DNA from: Nelumbo lutea
Lineage: Eukaryota; Streptophyta; Magnoliopsida; Proteales; Nelumbonaceae
Length of the DNA stretch: 64,000 nucleotides
NCBI GenBank assembly: GCA_022828595.1
Contig: JAKGHH010000003.1
Span: forward strand, 104,989,583-105,053,582
Reading direction: 5' to 3'
Both the position numbers and the translations under genes were made by a program. This document shows positions 46,509 through 57,257 of the stretch, piece after piece. The stretch's first letter is position 1, and every line of letters begins with the position of its first letter. Under the pieces are notes generated by a model. The model had not been told where the DNA came from, ran no database searches, and saw only the letters and a program-made list of their open reading frames with translations.

Positions 46509-47151
46509 TCAGGGGAGTTTTGTCATCTTACCAAGCGTGCCTGTACATCTTTCAGGCTTACCGTTAAATGGCCGTTTTGTCATCTTACCACGAAGGCAAG
46601 GCTCACATGTGGGAAGATCTTCCACGGTTAGAAAATCCAAAGGACCATCCTTTACCAGCCTTGTGATTCGGTCAATATAGATATGGCCAAGTCGGTAATG
46701 CCACAGGCACGTGGGACTAATTATATCATGAGTTATTTTCTTGGGGATTTCGACCGACGTAGTTTCGGCTAAGTTAGTTTCTAGAGAAGGATGTAGAACA
46801 TAGAGACCGTTCTCCAGTTCCCCGCATGCGGTGAATTTATTGTTCCTTTTAATAGTAATCATATTACTAAAATAGACAATATATCCATCAGCACATAGTT
46901 TGGAAACAAAAATCAAATTTCTTCTTAAGTTTTGTACATAAAGGCAATCCTTAAGTACAAGAATTCCTTCTCTAAAGACTAATTCTACGGTTCCTGTTGC
47001 TGTAGCTACAACACTTGCAGAAGTCCCCAAGTAAAGCGTCACTTCCCCTTCACTCAGCCTTCTGTTTACTTTGAACCCCTGCAGTGAATTACACGCATGA
47101 GTTGAAGCCCCAGAGTCAACACACCAGGACACAGAAGTAACTAACAGATTA
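46509..47151 (-). pseudogene. Copia-C protease and pre-integrase domain
   Basis: Immediately left of the nested Copia-B the minus strand reads TETNLLVTSVSWCVDSGAST (protease, DSG intact), LVFREGILVLKDCLYVQNLRRN, then the HHCC region LWHYRLGHIYIDRI and CEPCLRGKMTKRPFNG. The first residues complete the gag-pol frame broken by Copia-B at 47157. Confidence 0.87.
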
Positions 47152-47171
47152 GTCTCTGTAGAGGAGATGGG

Positions 47172-48036
47172 TAGGACGAGGAGGTAAAGAAATAGGAGCA
47201 TCAGGACAAGATGAATGAAGTGGCTGATACTCCTTTGGTTCATTTGGTGAGGATACAGGCTTGCCAGGAGACTCAACTGGGACAGGAGGAAGAGCAAATA
47301 CTTGTGACAAACTCTCCTCTTGTTGACAATGTCCTTCCTGAGGGGAACCATAAAAAGGTGAAAGCTCATCAAAGGTAACATCCATAGAGACATGCCGAGT
47401 ACCAGTCTTAGGATCAAAACAACAATAACCCTTTTGTGTGGGAGAATAACCAAGGAAAATGCACTTGTGGGCTTTTGGTTCAAACTTATGTCTTTGGACA
47501 CTTGGAATGTGAACATAACAAGTACAACCAAACACACGAAGAGGAATCAGAAAAAGACCCTTGTCTGGATGAAGAAGACTGAAGGGGGATTTAAACCCTA
47601 AAACCCTGGATGGCATACGGTTTATAAGATAGGTAGCAGTAAGAACAACATCACCCCAAAATCTTGTAGGAACATGTGAGGCAAACAAAAGTCTTCTTGC
47701 AACTTCAACAATATGTCTATTTTTCCATTCAGCAACTCCATTTTGTTCAGGGGTTCTAACACAAGAACTTTGGTGAATAACCCCCATGTCAGAGAGATAC
47801 GAGGATAAACTCTTTCCAAAGTACTATTTTGCATTGTCAGATCTAAAAACTTTAATTCTGGTATCAAATTGGGTTAAAATAAGCTCATGAAATTGCCTCA
47901 CAAGTCTTGGAACTTCATCATGGGATTTTATTAGGTATATCCAAGTGAATCTAGAAAAGTCATCAATAAACAGGATGGAATATTTGTAGCCCCCCATAGA
48001 AGATAAGTGGTAAGGTCCCCACATATCAGAGTGCAC
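47172..48036 (-). pseudogene. Copia-B integrase and pol linker (inverted block)
   Basis: The minus strand has MHSDMWGPYHLSSMGGYKY (first Asp) and KVFRSDNAK then a stop at 47824 (second Asp), followed by SSCVRTPEQNGVAEWKNRHI (Glu) and LRVFGCTCYVHIPSVQRH. It ends in the Pro-rich linker before the RT (FALPPVPVESPG). The frame stops at the inversion breakpoint near 47171, so the RT fingers and palm are missing. Confidence 0.88.
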
Positions 48037-49743
48037 AATATGAAAAGGAAAAAAAAGATTTTTTATTTCTCACAGGATAATTGTTTCTACAATGCTTTGA
48101 CAACTGACATGACTCGCAATTGAGACTGGACACATTGAATCCCTTAAACAATTTGGGAAGTAAACGACTCAAAGCAGAAAAAGGTAAATGACCAAAACGA
48201 CAATGACTTAACAAAATTCGACTGACAGACTCCAAAGAAGTAGAACCAAAGGCAGCGTTCTTGGGATAACCAAGGCATTGGCCAGGAGTGTCGAGCAAGT
48301 ATATTCTGTTTGCTTCATGGCCACTCCCAATCACCTTCCGAGATTCCAGATCTTGAAACACACAGTGAGAAGGAAAAAAAATTACACAACAATTCAATGA
48401 CTTGGTCAAGCTACTTATAGATAATAAATTTGTATTCAATTTAGGTACATGAAGAGTGGAAGATAAGAGTAAGGAGTTTGTAGGCTTAACAGTTCCTTTG
48501 CCAGAAATAGGGGCAAGAGAACCATCAGCTAAGGTGATTTTGCCACGACCAGGAAGCAAATCATATGAAACAAACAAAGTGGAAATGTTGGTCATGTGAT
48601 CAAAAGCACTTGAGTCTATGATCCAAGGGGTTTTGGGATTAACTGAGGTGGATGCATGGTTAGCAGAAGCTCTTATACCTGAGTGAGCAAATGCGGTGGT
48701 GGTTGAACTTCCAGAAGGGTTGGATGATGAAGTTACACCTTCAACCTGACTGATCATCTTTCCAAACTTCTCATATTCAGCTTTCATGGCTGCCAATTGT
48801 GTACTGGCAGACTCAACCTCTGTATCTGTACTTGTGGCTGCATGTGCACTTCCTGTCTTTTTACTATCATTCTTCTTCTGGAATCGGATAGGGACAAGGC
48901 TGGGATGCAATTTCCAGCACTTGTCCTTGGTGTGTTTCGACTTCTTGCAATATTCACACACCACCTCTTTCTTTCCTGTGCCACTGGAGCTCCTATAACC
49001 CCTTTGGGTTTAATTCCCGTATTTGCAAAATGATCATTGATGCTGACTCCTTGAACCTGCACTTGCCTCCTACTCTCTTCACTGCTTACCAAAGCATATG
49101 CTTGAGACAATGAAACATCTTCCTTGGACAACATGTTCTGCTTTGTGATGTCATATTCAGAATTCAGCCCTGTCAGGAACTCAAAGACCCTGTTCCTTTC
49201 AACTAATTTCCTGTATGTTTCAGCATCATTAGAGGTATCCCATGTCACAACCTCTATCAAATCAATCTCTTGCCATAGAGATTTCAGGGTTGAGAAGTAT
49301 GCTGCAAGTGACTTCTCCCCCTGCCTTAGATTCTTCACATCACTCCTCAGTTTGTAGGCTCTGGCAACATTCAACTTTTGGGAGTAAGTTTCTGCAACAC
49401 TATCCTAGATTTCCTTAGCCGAGTTCATCCAAAGATAGTGCTGACTGATCTGTGGCTGCATTGAATTCACAAGCCACCCAATCACTGTGTAGTTTTCTTG
49501 CATCCATCTCTCATAAGATGGATCATCCTCTGGAGGAGCTTTCTTGCTCCCAGAAATAAAACCCCATTTCCCTCTGCTACAAATATGGATTTTCACTGAT
49601 TGCGACCATGCCAAGTAGTTGGTCCCATCAAGTTTAACTGTAGTTACAGCCAACATAGAATCGGTTGGGGTTCCCAGAGTCTGTCCATATTCAGCAGCAT
49701 TCTTACTTTCAAGGTTCGAGAAATCCATCATGCAAGGCTCCAA
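48026..49743 (-). pseudogene. Copia-B gag, protease and pre-integrase (inverted block)
   Basis: Gag starts at 49743 (MEPCMMDFSNLES). It has KLDGTNYLAWSQSVKIHI, WMQENYTVIGWLVNSM, a TAG at about 49405, then LRQGEKSLAAYFSTLKSLW and RNRVFEFLTGLNSEYD. A frameshift near 48970 precedes the zinc knuckle CEYCKKSKHTKDKCWKLHP. The protease motif is WIIDSSAFDHMT, in which DSGAS has become DSSAF. The pre-integrase HHCC region follows (HCRFGHLPFSALSRL; CESCQLSKHCRNNY), with a frame change at about 48030. Confidence 0.88.
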
Positions 49744-50571
49744 TTAGGATTTTAATAAGTTTTCCAAGGTACTGGGGTTCTTGATGAACTTAGTTTGAGC
49801 TGAATCGGCAACAACAACCAGCTCACAGAATCAGTTCAGTCTTGATAACTGTGACAGTCCAGCACGGTGGCAGCTCTTTCTAGAGTAAGAAATACTATTT
49901 CAGCCTTCAAGGGACAACCAACAGACCCCCAAACACAAAGTATTCCAGGTCCCCCACAACCGTTGTCCCAAAGAGAGAGAGAAAAAGTCCATAGTCCTTA
50001 AGAGACCTTTTGTCAAACACTCTGTGTGCAGTAGTTAACAGCCTACTGTTAACTAGTAGAAACCACTTCAATAGTGTTCCGTATAGGTCCAAGAAAAGGC
50101 TGGGCTGAAACTGAGACTAGTACCACTTAGTCCAAATCAGTTTTAGCAGCTTGGCAGTCCAATAACAACCGAACTGCTCAAAATAACCCAGAAATTTCTA
50201 AGTTGAATCAGTCCAGCAACAGTAAGGCAGAATGGAGGAGGGTTTTGAATGCTTTAACAGCTCTCCCAAGCAACGAAAATAACCCAACAAAAACTGAGAA
50301 AACTTACAGTAAGAGAATCTCTGATTTGATCTTCAAACCAGGCCGAACACCTTGCTTCCTGAGATAACTTCGACACCCTTTTCTTTGATTTCAAATCAGG
50401 CTGAACACTTTGCTCTCTGATTCTTCTTGGTCACTGAACCATTCTCCAAGTATGTGACCTCCAAGAACCAGGCGAATGACTTTAAGCTTTCAGCCCTAGA
50501 ACCTCCTCATGTAGTTGGCTGAACTAGAACCACATGAGGGTCACGCCAAGCTCTGGCCTGCTCTGATACCA
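49744..50571 (-). other. Copia-B leader and primer-binding site (inverted block)
   Basis: This is the untranslated leader between gag and the LTR. On the minus strand TGGTATCAGAGCAGGCC begins at 50571, directly next to the LTR end (TTTTCAACT). No open frame of interest was seen. Confidence 0.8.
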
Positions 50572-50874
50572 AGTTGAAAACAACCCTCTTGTAGTCTAAA
50601 ACAGCTTGAGATTAAATACAAAACCAGAAAAAGAACAAGAGAAGCTTAAGAAGTTGAGAGAGGAAGAGAGCTGGCGGCAATGAGAGAGTTAGAGAAGAGA
50701 TGTTTGAACTTAACCTCCCTCTAACACTCTTAATCATTTTATTAACTTAATCTTTGAAATATTATAGAGGGGCCTTTGGATGGGCAAGAAATTACAAAAT
50801 AGAGTATATAAGAGTATGGGCCCAGAATAAGGCCCATTACAGAGAAAAAAACATAAACATAACATAGAATGACA
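50572..50874 (-). repeat. Copia-B 5' LTR, inverted and missing its first ~32 bases
   Basis: The reverse complement runs TGTCATTCTATGTTATG to TTTTCAACT and matches 51764-52066 closely. The missing LTR start (15 bases of it) sits 3.4 kb away at 47157, which shows that a breakpoint lies inside the LTR. Confidence 0.9.
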
Positions 50875-51731
50875 TACTTCCTTGGCATAGAAGTTGCTAG
50901 ATCTAAGGATGGGATTCATATCTCCCAGAGGAAATATGTCCTTGATTTGCTGTCTGAAATTGGAAAGATGGGTGCTAGACCAACTGCAACTCCCATTGAT
51001 ATGAGTCACAAACTTTCAGCTTCGGATGGAACACTGTTGGAAGACAAAGGGGTCTTTCAGAGACTTCTTGGGAAACTCCTGTACTTGTGCATGACTCGGC
51101 CATATATTGCATATGCGGTCAGTTGTATTAGCCAGTTCATGCATGCTCCCAAAGATACTCATATGGCAGCTGCATAACGAATTTTGTGTTATCTGAGAGG
51201 CTCTCCAGGAAAGGGAATTCTATTTACTAAGCATGGTCATCTGAAGCTTGAAGCTTATACTGATGCTGACTGGGCTGGCAAGATGATGACAGAAGATCTA
51301 TTTTAGGGTATTGCAGTATGATGGTTGGTAATGTTGTCTCTTGGAGGAGCAAGAAACAATCAGTTGTGGCTTGATCCTCAACAGAAGCAGAATACAGGGC
51401 CATGGCTCATGGAGTCTCTGAATTGCTGTGGCTAAGGTCACTGATGGAAGAACTTGGGATTGATCATGACAAGCCAATGATGTTGTACTGTGATAATCAG
51501 ACAGCCATCAACATTTCCCACAATCCAGTACAACACGATAGGACTAAGCATATTGAGGTTGATAGACACTTTATTCGAGAAAGAGTCTCTTTGGGTGAAG
51601 TGTGTCTTCCATTCATCACTTCTGAAGGGCAATTGGCAGATTTTCTCAACAAGGGCATTCCCAAGGCAAGGCTTCAACATGACACTAGCAAGCTGGGCAT
51701 GATTAACATCTATGCTCAGCTTGAGGGGGAG
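50869..51731 (+). pseudogene. Copia-B RT end, RNase H and polypurine tract (non-inverted block)
   Basis: The plus strand reads MTYFLGIEVARSKDGIHIS, KYVLDLLSEIGKMGARP and MTRPYIAYAVSCISQFMHAP, a stop at about 51176 and a frame break near 51280. It then reads MAHGVSELLWLRSLMEEL, LYCDNQTAINISHNPVQH, HIEVDRHFIRERV and QLADFLNKG. It ends with the polypurine tract GCTTGAGGGGGAG at 51719-51731. The start at 50869 is a breakpoint, not a start codon. Confidence 0.88.
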
Positions 51732-52066
51732 TGTAGAGGAGATGGGCCGAATGGCCCATAGACTGTCATTCTATGTTATGTTTATGTTTTTTTCTCTGTA
51801 ATGGGCCTTATTCTGGGCCCATACTCTTATATACTCTGTTTTGTAATTTCTTGCCCATCCAAGGGCCCCTCTGTAATATTTCAAAGATTAAGTTAATAAA
51901 ATGATTTAGAGTGTTAGAGGGAGGTTAAATTCGAACCTCTCTTCTCTAACTCTCTCATTGCCGCCGGCTCTCTTCCTCTCTCAACTTCTTAAGCTTCTCT
52001 TGTTCTTTTTCTGGTTTTGCATCTAATCTCAAGCTGTTTTAGACTACAAGAGGGCTGTTTTCAACT
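51732..52066 (+). repeat. Copia-B 3' LTR (complete, 335 bp)
   Basis: It runs from TGTAGAGGAGATGGGCCG to TTTTCAACT, followed by GTCTC. Together with 50572-50874 it forms a roughly 300-bp inverted repeat with an 857-bp loop. Confidence 0.92.
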
Positions 52067-52071
52067 GTCTC

Positions 52072-52881
52072 TATGACACAAGTTTCGAGATTACCTCTCT
52101 TAGATTCCAGGTAGGCAGGACAGTTCCTCTTTTAGTGGCCGGCCTGCTTGCAGAAGTGACAGACACCAGATGCCCTGTCTTTCTTTTGCTTCTTAGATTT
52201 GGTGGCCTTTTTCTGGGGCTTTCTCTTTGCCCCCATCTTCTTGCCAGATTTGCTAGTTTCAACAAGCATGGCTATCAGCTCATCCTTCTTAATCAATTCT
52301 TCGGCTCGTTGCAACATATTGCTGGGCTCTTGCAAGCTGACGTTCAACTTGTTCATGTTAAAATTCATGATGAACGGATTGAAGGATGGAGGCAAGGAGT
52401 TAAGAATGGTGTCTATCTATGTGACCAGATCTATCCCGGAGTCAAGGGCCTCCAGCTCGTTTATGTAACCCATCATCCGGAGACAATGGTCATGAACTTG
52501 CTGCCCCATGGTCATCTGCGCGGTCATGAACTGCTTTAGGACCTTTTGGCGAGTAGAACGATTCTGCTCTTCGTACATAGTCTTTAGACTATCCAATATG
52601 TCTTTGGCGAGTTCGATCTGATCGAACTGCCTCTGTATCGAATTATCTAGAGAGGCTATGATATAGTAGCGGGCTAGGGAGTTTTTCTCCTCCCATTCTT
52701 GGTAGTCCCTCCTGCGGGCTTCTGAAGCCCTGTCTCCCGGACGTTCCGGTGCAGGATTCTTTGCCACCTTATCTAACTTTTCTGAAGTCAGGACCAACAT
52801 AAGGTTTTGGTACTAGTCGGCATAGTTTGGGCCCTTAAGCTTATTATCATCGAGAAGCTTTGCAAATTGACCGTTTGCCAT
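52072..52881 (-). pseudogene. Copia-C gag
   Basis: Gag starts MANGQFAKLLDDNKLKG at 52881, with a TAG at about 52814. It continues LVLTSEKLDKVAKNPAP, EEKNSLARYYIIASLDNSI, YEEQNRSTRQKVLKQFMT and QQVHDHCLRMMGYINELEAL; a frame change or stop near 52420 leads to ILNSLPPSFNPFIMNFNMN, a Lys-rich stretch and a CCHC zinc knuckle (CHFCKQAGHWKRNCPAYL) at about 52150. It is cut at the GTCTC site by Copia-B and resumes at 47151. Confidence 0.87.
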
Positions 52882-54572
52882 TTTCTGGTAAAACAACAAA
52901 ACGTTAGTCCATAACCATAGTTTGATTCAAGTAACTTACATAGATATGGCTTTTAATCTATGTTCCATTTCCATTTGTTCATCTCTGAGATTTCCCTCCC
53001 ATCTCAGTGACGGAGACGGCGAAATGTCTCTGGAAATGTGGGAAATCACATAGGGTGCATGGAGCCAACTATTTCAGTTGCATAACCCCACCACCTTTTT
53101 GTGAAGGATCACATTCACTCATCGTATGAGTTTTCCCTTTGGCCTCTGTCAGACAAGGTTCATAGCCATTTTAGGGTAAACCTTTCTGTCCAGTGAGTGC
53201 TCACCCATCATATTCGAGTTGCGCCAAGGTACGGTGAGAGGGTTCCCATTTTCTGGTGAAGCCCCTCCCACATCAGTTTATGACGCCCCTATCATCTTAT
53301 GAAACACTCTGACAGATCCAACAATAAATGGATAACCCAATTTTATGGTGCGTTTCCTCATTACTGAAGGACCCATCGTTGTGCTAATGACGGAAGGCCT
53401 TTAGAGAGTTCATCACATGAATCTCCCTATCACTTGCACTCATATTGCTGGAGGGAAGAAAAATTATGCCCTAGTTAATTTAGGTTAAACCAAAGTGGCT
53501 CCCACTGACTTTCATAAAGTCAGATTTTCTGGTGGCCCAAATCGGTTAGGGTTTCCGCATGCGTCCCTTTTCAGGGTTGTGGGGCCCACCACGAAGGGAG
53601 GGGTCATCCAATGACCGTAAGGGACACCATGGCAATGATGTGCATTCAGCCATGGTGTGCACAAGAGCCACTATCGCATCATGATGGACCAAGTGCTTAT
53701 GGCCCATTGTTGCAACACATCATACATCCATACATCACATGCAATGGAAGAATTGATCCAATCAATCACTTGCTGTAAAGCCCATTAATAAGCCCATTTA
53801 AAAGTCCATAATATTAACAATTAACATTATCTAGGTATATGGGCTGAATAGCGGTTAGTAGTTCGGCCCATGTAGCTTTCACACAAAAGTGGGCTTGTGC
53901 AAGTTTAACTCTTTAAAACTGGGCTTTACAGGTTGGGCCGAATTGGTTCTTACAATTAAACATTAGTTTCAGACCTCAAAATGGGAGAAAATATGGCTGA
54001 AAACAGTTTCCTTCGAACCCTAGATTCGGTCCAAACAATTTTGGTCCAATCTGGTCCGAAATGGTCTGAAACTAATTTTCAATTCAAGAATCAATTTCAA
54101 GAAAGATCTGAAATTAACAATTCTGATTACAGACAATCATAAATCAGATATGGGGCTGTTCATACTAAATCCACCTGCAAATAGAGATTAGAACACAAGG
54201 TTGCAGTTTCATAAACTGCAAAATCGCAGATTGCGATAGTGATATCTGCAAATCTCCAGCACCGTCGCCAACCTCAATCAAGAAAAAAAAAAAAAGAAAT
54301 CCTAATAGAATGCGCAGACATTCTACGCTAAAACTGCACTTCGATCTCCATGTACGAACAACCCAATAAATCAAGAAATAAATAAAGAACAGTTCTAAAT
54401 CAATTTCAGATTTATAAAATTAATTTCAGATCAATCGCCCCACATCCAGAAACAATTTTCTAGAAATAAAATTCAATATGCGTAAATCCGGGTAGAACAC
54501 CTTCAGCCCATTATGCAGGTTCAGATCTGATTTTATTTGATTCAAGATTCGAATCTGTGGCTCTGATACCAC
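52882..54572 (-). other. Copia-C long leader with primer-binding site
   Basis: About 1.7 kb of non-coding DNA lies between the primer-binding site (minus strand TGGTATCAGAGCCACAG from 54571) and gag. No protein frame was recognised. Such a long leader is unusual for Copia, where gag normally begins within a few hundred bases. Confidence 0.75.
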
Positions 54573-56525
54573 TGAAAGAATGGTAAAATCCATCATATGG
54601 ACGCCAAAAGGGTGCGGAATGGGTGGGTGAATTTCAAAAAAATTTCTTGCCTTTCTTCCAATTGGGAATCATATTCCCTAAAATTAGAATACAGTATTCA
54701 AGGATCTGACTTGAACCAAAACCGAACTAGATCTGAACCAAAAGAGAAGGGAAGGGATATACTTGATCGGGAGAAACAGTATCTCCCAATGTCGGTGTTC
54801 ATGCCCAAAGAAACTCCCAAGAACCGCTCCCACTGAAGATGACACAGTGATAATGAAGCAGAACCAGCAGTGTTCGTCCTACGAATTAGGTCCTTTTGAA
54901 GAACTCGATGGAAGCAATGAGCACCACACACGATCAACCTTTTAGCAAGGATTGATATCAAGAACCTTTCTTGATCTTTCCCTCACAGAGAAAACGAACT
55001 GGTAGTAGACGGCGGCGGCTGCTGGAGAAGAGAGCTAGAGCAGAAGGTGGCGAATAGGTTTCTTCTCTCTAGGGTTTTCTCTGAGATCCTATCTCAAGAT
55101 GCAGCGAGTTCTGCGAATACCCCTAAGGTTCGAATTCTTGTAATTCGAAAATTAGGTTTTCTCCTCTTTTCTTAGTGATTAAGAAACCTCCTAATCTCAA
55201 TAGGAGTTATCCTAATCCAAATTTGTATTTGGATAAGGAGTCTTCTTAATCCTATCTGCAGATTAAATCAGCCCACTCCTGATCTTATCAGGAGGTTACC
55301 AGATTCAAATTCTAATTTGAATTTGGTCTCCATGAGTGGATAGGGTTAAGACCCAATCCTTTTGGCTTGACCTAACCTTAGATCCGCACCTTTAAGTGAC
55401 TGATCAAATCGGCTTAGTTCGAAATGGGCTTTAGGCCCAATATGCATCAAGTGCTCAATCGGCTTCCAAACTGCTGCTTAGTTGGGATTCTTTGTATGGC
55501 GTGGGACCCAAGCATTGATCTACACATCAGCCACATGGGTTTGGCCCAACCTCTGTTACAAGGCCTAGCCGAATTCACTGGAAAGCCCGGTGAACCCCTT
55601 GAGCCCATCACATGGACTCTATGTGCCCAACACTTACACTAAGTGGTCCCTGGGCCAAGCCATCTTATAAAAACCCAGGGACTGTGGGTAGATGCAAGAT
55701 TAGCCCATCAGGTATAACCCTAAATGGCCTTACACTTAACCTCTCAGCCCATAATGATCCAAAACACTGCCCGACAAGAGAGGACCTCTCCCTCAACTAC
55801 AAGGCATAGTGCTGCACTCTCCTCTTGGACGGACCCCGGGGATTAAAACCTTTTTGCAAACGAGTTGAAACCGTACATATATATTATATCATTATAAATA
55901 TATTTTGCAAAACAAAATTCCAACGGTTGAAATCGACTGCCGACAATTTTTGGTTTCCATCAGAGAGAGTGCATCCCCGATCATTACCTTTGTCCGACAA
56001 AGGGGCTCATCCTGCCACTATGATCACCCACTCAGATGGGTTCATCAACCATCCCAACATACCCAGGTTTTGACCCCATCTAAGGATCTCACTAATTGAT
56101 ATATCAAAGATATCCCAATCCACCACTTAGTTCAGTATCATAATCGAGTCTAGGGATCAGGTCTAACTTTCCAATTTTGCCCACTCATCATCAAGGTCCA
56201 GGGCAATACTGGAAATCTGGCCCGGTTCAAGGTTTCATGTTGAGCCCTCACTGCATGTACCTCGGGTCTCACCCTGGCGGCTGAGACAAGCCTCCCCAAC
56301 CAACTTGGCGGCACATCAGTGTCAGCCTTATCAGGATAGGTCAACCCAGATCGACCCACTGGCTGTGAACATTTTAAACTAACACGAGTCTCAATAGGTG
56401 TCCAGTTTAAGGGTCTTACACAGAAACATACCACACAACATGAATCAAACATGCACTTTATTCATTTACACTAAATGTCTAAAGTACATCAAAACTAATT
56501 GGAGCTAAGGGCATACTGTCTGACA
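54573..56525 (-). repeat. Copia-C 5' LTR
   Basis: It runs in element orientation from TGTCAGACAGTATGCCC (56525) to CCATTTTTC-type end CCATTCTTTCA (54573). It differs from the 3' LTR by scattered substitutions and small indels, for example an added CCAATT near 54658. Confidence 0.93.
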
Positions 56526-56530
56526 GGTAG

Positions 56531-57240
56531 ACCAAGAAGTGAGATGCAGATATAGGGTCGACTCCTAATAAGATGAGAAGGGGTTACCAATCTAACCCAA
56601 ACCACTTCTCCGCCTTGTCCAGCCGGGGGGAACTCCTCGACCTCAGCTTTTTTGTCCCATCCCAAAGGCCTTTGTTGTGCTACCTTGTCTTTTCTTCAGC
56701 CAGGTGTGTGCCCCTTTGGTTTATGATACTGACCTATGTGTTGAGTCTTCTGCAGATGCCCCCGCATCCTTTCAAGAAGGGGGTGGTGACGAGTTAGAGG
56801 GTGGAAAGGATGGTCTTGGAGAGGGAAGTAAAGATACGACGGGTTGTGTTGTTAGAAAAGGTAGGGAGGAGGAGGTAGAAAGAATTTGGGGGTGGATTTG
56901 TTCAGATTTTGAGGAATGCAGAATTAGAGAGGGCTATGTGGGAGGGAGTTCGGGAGAGGATTGGGCTAGGAAGGAGGTAGGGGTTGAAGGAGACAAGGAG
57001 GGCGAAGGGGTACAACTGAGGCAGATGAGTGACAAGAAATTGAAAGGGGGTGATTTTAATGGGAGGAAGGAGGAGATAAAGAAATATTGTAGGAAAAATG
57101 AAAAAATGAAGGAAAATAAAAAGAAAAAAAGGTCCGAGGTTGAAAGGTTACTTTATATATCGAGGGGGATCTAGAGTTTAGTGGAAGGGGAGATGGGAGG
57201 AAGAAGTCTAGGTAAGGAAAGGAGGTTGGTGAAAGAAGGG
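56531..57240 (+). pseudogene. LINE-b ORF1, part after the Copia insertion
   Basis: The frame resumes as VDQEVRCRYRVDS and two stops, then at about 56677-57174 an acidic/basic tail rich in Gly, Glu and Lys (GEGSKDTTGCVVRKGREEE). No domain is named here; it is the C-terminal tail of ORF1 by position. Confidence 0.6.
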
Positions 57241-57257
57241 TTCTGGAAAAAGCATTG

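Larger units (their letters stand above)
47157..52066. mobile_element. Internally inverted Copia element (Copia-B) inside Copia-C
   Basis: The insert is bounded by exact GTCTC duplications (47152-47156 and 52067-52071). It begins with the first 15 bases of a plus-strand LTR (TGTAGAGGAGATGGG at 47157-47171), then switches to minus-strand pol, protease, gag, primer-binding site and the remainder of that LTR (50874-50572), then switches back to plus strand with the RT end, RNase H, polypurine tract and a complete 3' LTR (51732-52066). This is a plus-strand element whose middle, from inside the 5' LTR to pol, is inverted. The RT core between the breakpoints is deleted. Coding relatives: Copia-A. 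Confidence 0.9.
42154..56525 (-). mobile_element. Copia element with 1.95-kb LTRs (Copia-C) inside LINE-b
   Basis: Two long LTRs (42154-44102 and 54573-56525) lie in minus orientation. Exact 5-bp duplications, GGTAG at 42149-42153 and 56526-56530, bound the element, and removing one copy rejoins the LINE ORF1 codons (YVK then VDQEV). The order on the minus strand is 5' LTR, primer-binding site (TGGTATCAGAGCCAC, about 54571-54557), a 1.7-kb leader, gag, then a nested Copia-B insertion, protease, integrase, RT, RNase H, polypurine tract and 3' LTR. Without Copia-B it is about 9.5 kb. Its proteins differ from those of Copia-A and B, so it is another lineage. Confidence 0.93.
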
